Made by a program: the position numbers and the translations under genes. The notes under the pieces are model-generated. The model searched no databases. It saw only the letters and a list, made by a program, of their open reading frames with translations, and was not told the DNA's origin. DNA of 10,733 nucleotides. Source: Ruminococcus sp. (lineage in GTDB: Bacteria; Bacillota; Clostridia; Oscillospirales; Ruminococcaceae). How positions within the stretch are numbered: position 1 is the stretch's first letter; each line of letters starts with the position of its first letter. Below are positions 1 through 7,361 of the stretch, in pieces. The stretch is taken from positions 1 through 10,733 of the forward strand of contig JAFYET010000357.1 of NCBI GenBank assembly GCA_017544125.1. The letters are read 5' to 3'.

Positions 1-724
1 AGGCATAGAAGCCGATAGAACCGGTGCCTTCCTGTATTACGACCTCTTCAAGCCCGCTGTCGCCGAAAGCATCGCTTATCTCCTCAACGCCGCCCGAGAT
101 GGTGGCTTTTTTAAGTGAGCCGCAGTCCCAGAAGCAGTTGCTGCCGATATACTCTACCGTGTCGGGCATCTCAATGCTTTCAAGGGAGGTACAGCTCCAG
201 AATGCGCCGTTGCCGAGGGAGGTTATGCCGTCCTTCAGGGTCACGGTCTTCAGGTCTGCGCAGAACATAAAGGCGTAGTCGTCAATATACTCCACCGATG
301 CGGGAATCTCAATGCTTTTAAGCCCCGTGCCGCTGAAAACAAAGCTTTTTATAGCCCTGAGCTTTGAGGGGAGGGTGACGCTTGTGAGCGCCGTGCACCT
401 GCAGAAGGCGTTTTCGGTGATGTTAGTCACGCTGTCGGGGATAGTCACTGAGGTGAGACTGGCGTTGTCATAAAAGGCATTCTCGCCGATGCTTGTGACC
501 TTTTTGCCGCCGAGAGTCTCGGGTATAGCCAAAACAGTGGCTGCACCTGTATATTCGGTTATCTCTGCTGTGCCGTCCTCAAGCAGGGTATAGGTAAAGC
601 CGTTTTCAGAGAGCGCCTGCGCCATGAGAGCCACGCCGCCGCTCACTGCCCCATTGGGCATAGCCGCCGCCGAGCCGAAGACGAGTGCTAATGCGCACAA
701 AGCGCTGAAAATTCTCTTTTTCAT
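1..724 (-). CDS. Exported BspA-like leucine-rich repeat protein, N-terminal part (3' end outside window)
   Basis: Reading leftwards from ATG at 724-722 gives 241 open codons that run off the window edge, so the C-terminus is not visible. The start is supported by GAAAGGAAG upstream and by the promoter at 761-789. The protein opens with a signal peptide (MKKRIFSALCALALVFGSAAA, with a later AQA site near residue 37), so it is probably secreted. A head of the form YTLLEDGTAEITEYTGA...IPETLGGKKVTSIG follows, then 23-residue repeats of the type LTSVTIPDSVTNITENAFCRC, the LRR_5/BspA pattern. BspA-like repeats are known from surface and adhesion proteins. The ligand here is unknown. By analogy with its neighbours it may end in a dockerin, but that part is not seen. 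Confidence 0.88.
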   Translation of the reverse strand, partial: MKKRIFSALCALALVFGSAAAMPNGAVSGGVALMAQALSENGFTYTLLEDGTAEITEYTGAATVLAIPETLGGKKVTSIGENAFYDNASLTSVTIPDSVTNITENAFCRCTALTSVTLPSKLRAIKSFVFSGTGLKSIEIPASVEYIDDYAFMFCADLKTVTLKDGITSLGNGAFWSCTSLESIEMPDTVEYIGSNCFWDCGSLKKATISGGVEEISDAFGDSGLEEVVIQEGTGSIGFYA

Positions 725-760
725 AAACTTAACTTCCTTTCGGGTAGATTGGTTGATACT

Positions 761-789
761 ATTATACCCCAAATGTCCCTCAATGTCAA
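761..789 (-). promoter_or_regulatory. Sigma-A promoter of the 1-724 LRR gene
   Basis: On the minus strand TTGACA (789-784) is followed by a 17-base spacer and TATAAT (766-761), a perfect consensus match. Transcription should start near 754, giving a leader of about 30 nt before the ATG at 724. The -35 box sits one base away from the T-tract of the preceding gene's terminator. Confidence 0.9.
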
Positions 790-790
790 C

Positions 791-815
791 AAAAAACCCC
801 CGAAAAGCCCGGGGG
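791..815 (-). terminator. Intrinsic terminator of the 831-3290 dockerin-LRR gene
   Basis: On the minus strand the sequence CCCCCG-GGCTTTT-CGGGGG (815-797) forms a 6-bp GC stem and is followed by six T (796-791). It lies 15 bases past the stop codon. Confidence 0.9.
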
Positions 816-830
816 TCAGTATATGTGGCT

Positions 831-3290
831 TTACACAGCCCAGCCTGCGAGGCGCTGTCTCATGATGAGAACGTCAAGAATATCCACCTTGCCGTCGCCG
901 TTTGCATCGGCGGCGCTCGAATTTATTCCGACATTCCAGCCGGCTAAGCTCTGCCTGAGGAGCAGCACGTCCTTGATGCTCATATTGCCGTCACCGTCAA
1001 CGTCGCCCGGTTTGCCCTCGTCGAGGGCAATGAAGGTGAAGCCATGGTCGTTGGCGTATTCTTCGGCGGCGGTGTTACGGTAGCCGTAGATGGTGAAGTT
1101 CTTATTATCCTCCGATGTCCAGTTATAACAGCCAAATGTATTCCAATCATTGATAGCTATAACACTTTTGGGGATAGTTGCACTTTTTAGGTTGGCACAA
1201 TTATAGAATGCACTCGAACCTATCATGATAACACCGTCAGGAATGGTTATGTTTGTGAGCCTTTTGCAGCCGGTGAAAGCATAATCATTTATCCAGACTG
1301 TTTCGTCGGAAATGACCGCTGTCGTTTTACCCCGGGGACATACAACTAAATTATCTCCGCTCAGAGGAATACCGTTATAGGTGTAATCGGGAGTATAATT
1401 ACTTCCGTTTGAATAAAGGATACCGTTCTTTGAGTAATAAATCTCGTGTTCGGGGTCAACAGTGATCGTGGTAAGATTATCTCCTGAAAATGCAGAATTA
1501 TAGAAGTTGTCAAAGCCTATACAGTTTTTTGGAAGATTTATACTTGTTTTATATTCAGGGCAGCAGATAAGGTATAGATTATCGCAGCCCATGTCATAAT
1601 GATCTACATCATACAATGCCCCGTCGATCAAAGTGAGTGTATTGTTTTCATCGTCAATAATTATGTTTCTCAGCTTTTTACAGCCATTAAATGCGTTTTC
1701 ATACATTCGGGCGTTCTTTCCGATATACACAGTTTCAAGATTTGTGCAATCACCAAAGGCATTATACCCGACATAGGTTACACCGTCAGGGATAGTTATG
1801 GTTGAAAGGCTTTCACAACCACAAAATGCTGACATACCTATACTTGTGCAGCTGTCAGGTATTTTGACTGTTTTCAAGCTGCTGCAATCACCAAACGCCC
1901 CATCACCTATTTCTGTTACGCCGTCGGGAATGGTAATGCTTGTGATGTTTTCATTAGAACATCCGGCGATCTGTGTGACGGGTCTTTTCCCAATAGCAGA
2001 CGGTATGACCAATTCTGTATCAGAGCCCATATAATAATCTATCCTTATAGTATTATCATAAAGAACGGTATAACCGTAATCGCTTAATACCATAAACTCA
2101 AACCCGTTTTCTTTTGCGTATGTCTCGGCAGCTGAATCCGGTTCTCCGTAAATAGTATAGCCATCAAGCCCATAGTATTTCTTGGTTGAGGTTTCATTAT
2201 AGTAGCCAAAAGCGCATTTCCCGATGCTGGTGACATTCCCAGGGATAGTTATGGTTCTTGAATACGGCCCGTATAATACATCATCAGATGAGGAATGGAT
2301 ATGAAAGGCATAATCGCCAATGGTTTTAACACCGCTGCCTATGGTAATGCTCTCAAGCTTGCTACAATCCCAAAATGCACCGCGACCAATGCTTGTCACA
2401 CTGTCGGGGATAATTATACTTGTAAGACCGCAGCTCTCAAAAGCGCCAACACCAATGGTTTTGACACCGCTGCCGATGGTTATTTCTTCAAGACTGCCGC
2501 AATTAATAAAAGCACTGTCGCCTATTTCGGTGACACTTGACGGAATGGAAACGCTTTTCAAGCCGCACTCTCCGAACGCTTCTTTGCCGATGGTTTTAAC
2601 GCTGCTGCCGATAGTTACTTCTTCAAGATTCAAGCAGCTAAAAAAAGCACCATCGCATATTTCGGTAATGCTTGACGGCATAGAAACGCTCATAATACGG
2701 TAATTACCAGAAAAAGCAGAAGCCCCGATACTTGTGACCTTTTTGCCGCAGAGCTCAGACGGTATAGTCAAGCTGCTTTTGCTGCCATAATAACCGGTCA
2801 GCTGTATTGTGTTGTCTTTCTGTGTTTTATATGTATACACGTCCGGATCCGAAGCTGTGTTTGAAATATTATACCCTATCAGACTCGTCCATGCCGTGTC
2901 CGGCATAATAACAGTTTTCAGCTCTGTGCAGCCTGAAAAAGCATGGATAGACACATCTGTGACACTTTCAGGGATAGTGACCTTTGTGACATCGGTAAAG
3001 GTCACTTCGGTTCCTTCTTCATGCCATTTGCCGTCTTCTTTAAAAGCGCCTGAATTTATTGCAACAACGCTTTTGTTATCTATAACGGAAGGCACAGTGA
3101 CCTCGGGGGCAGACCCTATGTATTTAGTTATCATAATGCCGCCGTTATCAAGCACCTCGTACTCATAATCGCCATACGTCTGAGCCACAGCCGTCATCAC
3201 CGTGTCAAGCGACAAGCCCCCCTCGGGCAGGGCTGCCGCAGAGCCGAAAACAAGCGCTGCTGCCGCAATGAATGATACTATCCTTTTCAT
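831..3290 (-). CDS. Exported multi-block LRR (BspA-like) protein with C-terminal type I dockerin
   Basis: 819 residues. An upstream in-frame ATG at 3356 lies above the -10 box, so I start at 3290, where AAAGGAG sits 7 bases ahead. The signal peptide is MKRIVSFIAAAALVFGSAAA, with an alternative site AVA/Q near residue 36. The body holds three head segments of the form Y..(L)xDNxIxIxxYxGSxxxLxIPS, each leading into LRR_5 repeats of about 23 residues (for example LEEVTIGSSVKTIGKEAFGEC). Two blocks close with an IYGxxxSAAExYAxxxGFxF motif. Residues 762-819 are a complete type I dockerin: two Ca-binding loops, DVDGDGNMSIKD and DANGDGKVDILD, each with a following LRQ/MRQxLAGW helix. A dockerin binds a cohesin on a scaffoldin, so this should be a surface-complex component, probably binding rather than catalytic. 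No catalytic domain is seen. Confidence 0.93.
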   Translation of the reverse strand: MKRIVSFIAAAALVFGSAAALPEGGLSLDTVMTAVAQTYGDYEYEVLDNGGIMITKYIGSAPEVTVPSVIDNKSVVAINSGAFKEDGKWHEEGTEVTFTDVTKVTIPESVTDVSIHAFSGCTELKTVIMPDTAWTSLIGYNISNTASDPDVYTYKTQKDNTIQLTGYYGSKSSLTIPSELCGKKVTSIGASAFSGNYRIMSVSMPSSITEICDGAFFSCLNLEEVTIGSSVKTIGKEAFGECGLKSVSIPSSVTEIGDSAFINCGSLEEITIGSGVKTIGVGAFESCGLTSIIIPDSVTSIGRGAFWDCSKLESITIGSGVKTIGDYAFHIHSSSDDVLYGPYSRTITIPGNVTSIGKCAFGYYNETSTKKYYGLDGYTIYGEPDSAAETYAKENGFEFMVLSDYGYTVLYDNTIRIDYYMGSDTELVIPSAIGKRPVTQIAGCSNENITSITIPDGVTEIGDGAFGDCSSLKTVKIPDSCTSIGMSAFCGCESLSTITIPDGVTYVGYNAFGDCTNLETVYIGKNARMYENAFNGCKKLRNIIIDDENNTLTLIDGALYDVDHYDMGCDNLYLICCPEYKTSINLPKNCIGFDNFYNSAFSGDNLTTITVDPEHEIYYSKNGILYSNGSNYTPDYTYNGIPLSGDNLVVCPRGKTTAVISDETVWINDYAFTGCKRLTNITIPDGVIMIGSSAFYNCANLKSATIPKSVIAINDWNTFGCYNWTSEDNKNFTIYGYRNTAAEEYANDHGFTFIALDEGKPGDVDGDGNMSIKDVLLLRQSLAGWNVGINSSAADANGDGKVDILDVLIMRQRLAGWAV

Positions 3291-3324
3291 ATGAATACTC
3301 CTTTCGGGTAGATTTGTTGATACT

Positions 3325-3353
3325 ATTATACCCCAAACGCCCCATAATGTCAA
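3325..3353 (-). promoter_or_regulatory. Sigma-A promoter of the 831-3290 dockerin-LRR gene
   Basis: TTGACA (3353-3348), 17-base spacer, TATAAT (3330-3325) on the minus strand, a perfect consensus. The expected start near 3318 gives a leader of about 28 nt carrying the AAAGGAG site. Confidence 0.9.
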
Positions 3354-3354
3354 C

Positions 3355-3381
3355 AAAAAAAACCCCCGAAAAGCCCGGGGG
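3355..3381 (-). terminator. Intrinsic terminator of the 3398-5374 dockerin gene
   Basis: Minus-strand stem CCCCCG/CGGGGG with loop GGCTTTT (3381-3363) and eight T (3362-3355). It lies 16 bases after the stop codon. The T-tract runs almost directly into the next gene's -35 box. Confidence 0.9.
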
Positions 3382-3397
3382 TCAGTATGTGGGTGCT

Positions 3398-5374
3398 TTA
3401 CACAGCCCAGCCTGCGAGGCGCTGCCTTATTAGCAGCACATCTAAGATGCTTATGGAATTATCGCCGTTGTAATCGGCATTTACGGGGTCGATATTCACA
3501 GCCCAGCCTGCAAGGTGCTGCCTTATAAGCAGAACGTCCATGATATCCACCTTGCCGTCGCAGTTGACATCGCCCTTTTTGTACTCAAACGGCGTGCCCG
3601 GCTCGGTTGTGCCGTCATAGATATAGCCGCTGTGCGGAACGGTATCGGTGTTCCGGTCAACGCCGAGGGTCTTGACATAGTCTTCGGTCAGGCGCATAGC
3701 GTTCATCACGCTATTGTCGAGCAGCCCCTGTTCTGTCATGGCTGCAACTTCATCGTAGTAGCTGTAGCCCAGGTCGGAATACACCGAGCTGTCGGCTTTC
3801 CACACCTTGTCGGTGCTGTTGTAGAAGAAAGGCACGTTCATTTTCCTGTATGATACCGAAACATCGCTGTATTCGTAGATGTATTTTCCCTTCTCCTTAT
3901 CATAGCCCTTGTAGGTCTTTTTGCAGGTGACTACGGGGAAGGAATAGTCTTTGAGGATAAGGTTTGCCGTGGGGTGGTCTTCAAACTTTGCACCGTGAAC
4001 ATAGCGCTCCCACTTGTCAACATAGCGCCCGTCCACCCATGTGTTGGAGGCATAGCCCAAGTTGCCGCTCCAGTATATCTCCGAGCCGTTGGTGCCTGCG
4101 GTATCTGTAAAAAAGTAACTGCCGTCGCCCTTTTGGTAGAGATATGAGTAGGTATATGACTGGCTGCCGTAAATGCTGTTTATGCTTATCATTCTTGTCC
4201 AGGAGCCGTCACCGACTCTGTCCCACACCTTTTTCCAGGTAAGTGCGTTCTCACGGGGAACGTCATCTTCCATCTCTGTCTTTGAATAGTCATTGAGCAG
4301 CGCTTTCGCACTTTCCAAAGTCATATTCAGCTCATCACCGTCAAAGGTGAATTTCTTTATTATCTTGTCTTCACTTATCTGCTTACCCTGACCGATGCCC
4401 TGCCCGCCGTAGCTTTTGGTTTCGCCGTTACAGGTGACATTTATGATGTAGTGAGCATTGCTGTCCCACTTATAAGTCGCTGAGGGGTCGAGCTTTTTGG
4501 CGACAGTACCCATCACGCTCGGGAAGCCTATCGAGTCATAGCGGTAAGGGTAAATAGCCGTAGCGAAAAGGTTTTTGCCGTTTCTGCGTGAGTAGGGGCT
4601 TTGTATGTAGAAGGTCTGGTCTGCGTGGGGGGAAGTAGACATTGCCCAGTTTTCCGATGACTTGTAAAGCTCACCTCTTATGCTCGAACCGCTGTAAAGG
4701 CATATAGATGAAAAGCCTTTCTGCACGGCGGACATATTATCAAAAAAGCCGTTGTCCTTTGACGAGTAGGTCTCAACAAGGTAGTCGGTGCTGCTTGTCA
4801 GCCTGGGGAGCGTTATGGAAACGCCGGTATCCAGCCACTTGTAATAGCCCACCGTTCTGTAGGACTTTGTGCTGATGGTGCCGCTTGATGAGCTGATCGT
4901 CTCGGTGATAGTGCCTATGTTTGCGCTCTCGCCTGCGTTTCTCAGCTGGTTGTACTCAGAATAGGTTATCTCCTTTTTCTGCTGCATCACTACCTCGCCG
5001 CCGTCGGTATTTGAGCCTGTGAAGATATAACCGCCATTGACCCTGCCCGTGTCTTTATTCTCGTAATCTACATCGGCGTAAAGGTTAAGCTGCTCGTCCC
5101 ACGAATCGTAGTCGATAGCGATAGAGCCGTAAGCGCCATCGGCGGCATACACAGAGCTCTTGTCAACAAAACGAACGGAGAACGGGTCGGGGTTTTCTGT
5201 TTTGACAAAGAAATACTGGTTGATAGGCGACAGCAAAGGCGTTACCGTATAGCTGTAATCAGCCGCCGTCTTATCCTCGGCAACAGCTGTAACATCAGCA
5301 AGCAGTGACACCTGCGGCAGTGCTGCCGTCATCACCCCTGCCGTCAGCAGGGCAAATAGTCGTTTACACTTCAT
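3398..5374 (-). CDS. Exported protein of unknown function with C-terminal type I dockerin
   Basis: 658 residues. An earlier in-frame ATG at 5422 lies upstream of the -10 box and cannot be on the transcript, so I start at 5374 behind a strong AAGGAGGA site. Residues 1 to about 32 are a signal peptide (MKCKRLFALLTAGVMTAALP..., cleavage perhaps TAVA/E). Residues 33 to about 595 are polar and rich in Tyr, Ser, Gly and Asp, with few Cys, no membrane segment and no leucine-rich repeats. I do not recognise a catalytic family. The composition suggests a beta-rich extracellular fold, which is inference. A short linker (EPGTPFEYKK) leads to a dockerin at 601-658 with loops DVNCDGKVDIMD and DYNGDNSISILD and two LIRQxLAGW helices. 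It is transcribed alone, between two dockerin-LRR genes, so it probably docks to the same scaffold. It could be an uncharacterised enzyme or a binding module. Confidence 0.9.
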   Translation of the reverse strand: MKCKRLFALLTAGVMTAALPQVSLLADVTAVAEDKTAADYSYTVTPLLSPINQYFFVKTENPDPFSVRFVDKSSVYAADGAYGSIAIDYDSWDEQLNLYADVDYENKDTGRVNGGYIFTGSNTDGGEVVMQQKKEITYSEYNQLRNAGESANIGTITETISSSSGTISTKSYRTVGYYKWLDTGVSITLPRLTSSTDYLVETYSSKDNGFFDNMSAVQKGFSSICLYSGSSIRGELYKSSENWAMSTSPHADQTFYIQSPYSRRNGKNLFATAIYPYRYDSIGFPSVMGTVAKKLDPSATYKWDSNAHYIINVTCNGETKSYGGQGIGQGKQISEDKIIKKFTFDGDELNMTLESAKALLNDYSKTEMEDDVPRENALTWKKVWDRVGDGSWTRMISINSIYGSQSYTYSYLYQKGDGSYFFTDTAGTNGSEIYWSGNLGYASNTWVDGRYVDKWERYVHGAKFEDHPTANLILKDYSFPVVTCKKTYKGYDKEKGKYIYEYSDVSVSYRKMNVPFFYNSTDKVWKADSSVYSDLGYSYYDEVAAMTEQGLLDNSVMNAMRLTEDYVKTLGVDRNTDTVPHSGYIYDGTTEPGTPFEYKKGDVNCDGKVDIMDVLLIRQHLAGWAVNIDPVNADYNGDNSISILDVLLIRQRLAGWAV

Positions 5375-5410
5375 AGCTTTTCCTCCTTGATATATATTCC
5401 CATTATATAG

Positions 5411-5439
5411 AATATACCACACCTTTTTGCATATGTCAA
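5411..5439 (-). promoter_or_regulatory. Promoter of the 3398-5374 dockerin gene
   Basis: TTGACA (5439-5434), 17-base spacer and TATATT (5416-5411) on the minus strand, with a TG one base before the -10 box (extended -10). The predicted start near 5404 gives a leader of about 30 nt. An inverted repeat TTGCAT-N6-ATGCAA (5427-5444) overlaps the -35 box and could be an operator. Confidence 0.85.
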
Positions 5440-5463
5440 TGCAAATATATTATGCCAAAAAGC

Positions 5464-5489
5464 AAAAAACCGCCCCGAAAGGCGGTTTT
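5464..5489 (-). terminator. Intrinsic terminator of the 5510-6712 dockerin-LRR gene
   Basis: The minus-strand sequence AAAACCGCC-TTTCGG-GGCGGTTTT (5489-5466) forms a 9-bp stem continuing into a T-run (TTTTTTGCTTTTT). It lies about 20 bases after the stop codon. The A/T flanks are near symmetric, but no gene converges from the left. Confidence 0.9.
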
Positions 5490-5509
5490 GCTGTTTTATA
5501 CTATTCGGC

Positions 5510-6712
5510 TTACACAGCCCAGCCTGCGAGTGACTGCCTCATGACCAGCACGTCAAGAATATCCACATTGCCGTCGCCGTTAATGTCAGCAGCTGTCATG
5601 TCGATATCGACGTTCCACCCTGCGAGCCGCTGGCGGAGGAGGAGCACGTCCTTGATGCCCATTTCACCGTCGCCGTCAACATCGCCGGGGTCGTTCAGGG
5701 CTATGAACTTTATGTCGTATTTTTTAGCATATTTCTGTGCGGCAGAGCCCTTGTAGCCGTAGATCTTCGCACCGGATACTTTTACATAATTCTGCCCGTC
5801 CTTATAGTAGCCGTATGCGTACTTGCCAATGGTGGTGACGCTCTTCGGGATAGTTATCGACTTAAGCTTTTTGCACCCGATGAACGTTTCAAGTTCTATT
5901 GTTTCAAGCCCTTCGTGAAGAGTGACAGATGAAAGTCCCGAGCAGTCATAGAAACAATAGTATTTTATCGTTTTTACACTTTTGGGTATATCTATGCTCG
6001 TAAGCTTTACGCAGCGCTCAAACGCACCTATGCCTATCTCGGTCACGTTTTTGGGTATTATTATGCTTTCAAGTGATGAGCAGTCTGCAAAACCGGTTAT
6101 TTTTCTGACAGACTCGGGTATGTCGATAGTTTTTAATGATTCACATTTCCAGAAAGAGTCATTATCTATTTGTAGTAATTGCGCAGGCAGCTTTACCTTT
6201 TCAAGCTTTGAGCATAAGCTGAACATCTCGCCAAAGCCAAGAGTATCAAGCGAGTCGGGCAGCTCAATCTCTTTGAGCTTTTTGCAGTTATGGAACACAG
6301 CATGACCGCAGTAAGTAAGAGTAGATGGCAGCTTTATGCTCACAAGAGCTGTACAGCCGCTGAAGCAGGAGTGGTTGATAAGCGTTACACCTTCGGGTAT
6401 AACTATTGATTTGATCTTTGTTTTGCCATAGAAAACTTTTTCACTCAGCGATTCTACGGGCTTGCCGTCTATTGTAGACGGAACTACCACATCTGTTACG
6501 GATTTCTTTTTGTATTTGAGTATATTTATATACCCACCGTACGAATTGTTGATGACCTCGTATTTGTATTCATCGTTTTCACGAGTTTCGATCTCGGTAT
6601 CTGCCTGTGCTGTAATTGCCAATTGGGGGATGATGCTGCTGCCCTTTGGCAGTGCTGCCGCTGTGCCGAGTGTGAGTGCTGCTGCTAAAATCAGTGACAA
6701 TGCTTTTTTCAT
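5510..6712 (-). CDS. Exported LRR (BspA-like) protein with C-terminal type I dockerin
   Basis: 400 residues, starting at ATG 6712 with AAAGGAG 11 bases upstream. The signal peptide is MKKALSLILAAALTLGTAAA, with likely cleavage AQA/D after residue 37. A head segment (YKYEVINNSYGGYINILKY...VVPSTIDGKPVESL) opens a single LRR_5 array of about nine repeats of 21-23 residues, for example LTSIDIPKSVKTIKYYCFYDC. The array is closed by IYGYKGSAAQKYAKKYDIKF at about 318-337. Residues 343-400 are a type I dockerin with loops DVDGDGEMGIKD and DINGDGNVDILD. It is a short single-block version of the 831-3290 protein and probably binds the same cohesin. No enzyme domain is present, so a binding or adhesion role on the cell surface is the reasonable guess. 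It is transcribed alone. Confidence 0.93.
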   Translation of the reverse strand: MKKALSLILAAALTLGTAAALPKGSSIIPQLAITAQADTEIETRENDEYKYEVINNSYGGYINILKYKKKSVTDVVVPSTIDGKPVESLSEKVFYGKTKIKSIVIPEGVTLINHSCFSGCTALVSIKLPSTLTYCGHAVFHNCKKLKEIELPDSLDTLGFGEMFSLCSKLEKVKLPAQLLQIDNDSFWKCESLKTIDIPESVRKITGFADCSSLESIIIPKNVTEIGIGAFERCVKLTSIDIPKSVKTIKYYCFYDCSGLSSVTLHEGLETIELETFIGCKKLKSITIPKSVTTIGKYAYGYYKDGQNYVKVSGAKIYGYKGSAAQKYAKKYDIKFIALNDPGDVDGDGEMGIKDVLLLRQRLAGWNVDIDMTAADINGDGNVDILDVLVMRQSLAGWAV

Positions 6713-6787
6713 AGTGGCTCATTCTCCTTTACGGTCTCGGGGTGGTGTTAACGAGGCTATACTCCCTCATTATAATTAGTTGATTTG

Positions 6788-6816
6788 ATTATATCACAAG
6801 CGGTATGTTTTGTCAA
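6788..6816 (-). promoter_or_regulatory. Sigma-A promoter of the 5510-6712 dockerin-LRR gene
   Basis: TTGACA (6816-6811), 17-base spacer and TATAAT (6793-6788) on the minus strand, with TGA just before the -10 box (extended -10). The leader to the ATG at 6712 is about 70 nt, longer than for the other three exported-protein genes. Confidence 0.9.
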
Positions 6817-6863
6817 TATAAATTACTATTTATTTTCTGATGTATTACAGCATTTTAGCTGCC

Positions 6864-6898
6864 AAAACAAAAAGAGCTGCCCTTTCGGACAGCCCTTT
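6864..6898 (-). terminator. Intrinsic terminator after rplL
   Basis: Minus-strand stem GGGCTGTCC-GAAA-GGGCAGCTC (6895-6874), 9 pairs including two G-U, with a GAAA tetraloop and then TTTTTGTTTT (6873-6864). It ends the rplJL transcript, so neither rpoB nor the downstream dockerin genes are co-transcribed with it. Confidence 0.92.
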
Positions 6899-6916
6899 GG
6901 ATAAGCGTAATATAAA

Positions 6917-7285
6917 TTACTTGAGCTCAACAGTAGCGCCGGCAGCCTCGAGCTTAGCCTTGATATCCTCAGCGTCAGCCTTGGAAGCGCCCTCCTTGAT
7001 AGCCTTAGGAGCAGCCTCAACGAGCTCCTTAGCCTCCTTAAGACCAAGACCGCAGATCTCCTTAACAGCCTTGATAACGCCCATCTTAGCGTCGCCGAAG
7101 GAAGCGAGGATTACGTCGAACTCAGTCTTCTCAGCAGCAGCAGCAGCACCGCCAGCAGCGGGAGCAGCAGCGATAGCAGCTGTTACACCGAACTCCTCCT
7201 GGATTGCGTCTACGAGCTCCTTGAGCTCGAGAACGGACATTGCTTTAACTTCTTCAATGATATTTGTGATCTTCTCAGATGCCAT
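6917..7285 (-). CDS. rplL: 50S ribosomal protein L7/L12
   Basis: 122 residues, the usual length. It is the multi-copy stalk protein that recruits translational GTPases to the ribosome. Residues 1 to about 35 form the dimerisation domain that binds L10. An Ala/Gly/Pro hinge follows ([15 protein letters not shown], about 39-53). The C-terminal domain carries the conserved [20 protein letters not shown] stretch for factor binding. The start at 7285 has AAAGGAG 9 bases upstream. It follows rplJ after 76 bases and is followed by a terminator, so rplJ-rplL is a complete two-gene unit here. Repeated GCAGCAGCAGC codons in the hinge make long open shadows in other frames. Confidence 0.98.
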   Translation of the reverse strand: MASEKITNIIEEVKAMSVLELKELVDAIQEEFGVTAAIAAAPAAGGAAAAAEKTEFDVILASFGDAKMGVIKAVKEICGLGLKEAKELVEAAPKAIKEGASKADAEDIKAKLEAAGATVELK

Positions 7286-7326
7286 GATAATTAACTCCTT
7301 TTCATTAGATTATAATTAAATGTGTT

Positions 7327-7348
7327 GCGTGGGGCAGCCCCCCTACGC
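7327..7348 (-). other. Hairpin between rplJ and rplL
   Basis: GCGT plus GGGG (7327-7334) pairs with CCCC (7340-7343) plus ACGC (7345-7348), with a one-base bulge at 7344 and loop 7335-7339. No T-tract follows on the minus strand, so it is not a standard terminator. It could mark an mRNA processing site or partial pause that helps give more L7/L12 than L10. That role is inference. Confidence 0.5.
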
Positions 7349-7361
7349 TGCTAAGCCGCAA

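Larger units (their letters stand above)
736..857. repeat. Direct repeat copy A: dockerin end, terminator, promoter and ribosome binding site
   Basis: This stretch is nearly identical to 3300-3424 in the same orientation. It holds, read on the minus strand, the last nine codons and stop of the 831-3290 gene, its terminator, the promoter of the next gene and the start of the AAAGGA ribosome binding site. I count about five substitutions, a 2-base difference in the A-tract and a small indel near 823-829. The dockerin coding and the non-coding parts are equally well kept, which suggests a fairly recent duplication or gene conversion. Confidence 0.85.
3300..3424. repeat. Direct repeat copy B: dockerin end, terminator, promoter and ribosome binding site
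   Basis: Second copy of the segment at 736-857, here spanning the end of the 3398-5374 gene and the promoter of the 831-3290 gene. Identity stops inside the dockerin codons: after GGCGCTG the two copies diverge strongly. This places one duplication edge within the coding sequence of the last dockerin helix. Confidence 0.85.

Noticed and set aside
2295..2703. Plus-strand open frames opposite the LRR gene
   Set aside because: They mirror the regular LRR codons (for example ITIPDGVT read backwards), are repetitive and have no ribosome binding sites.
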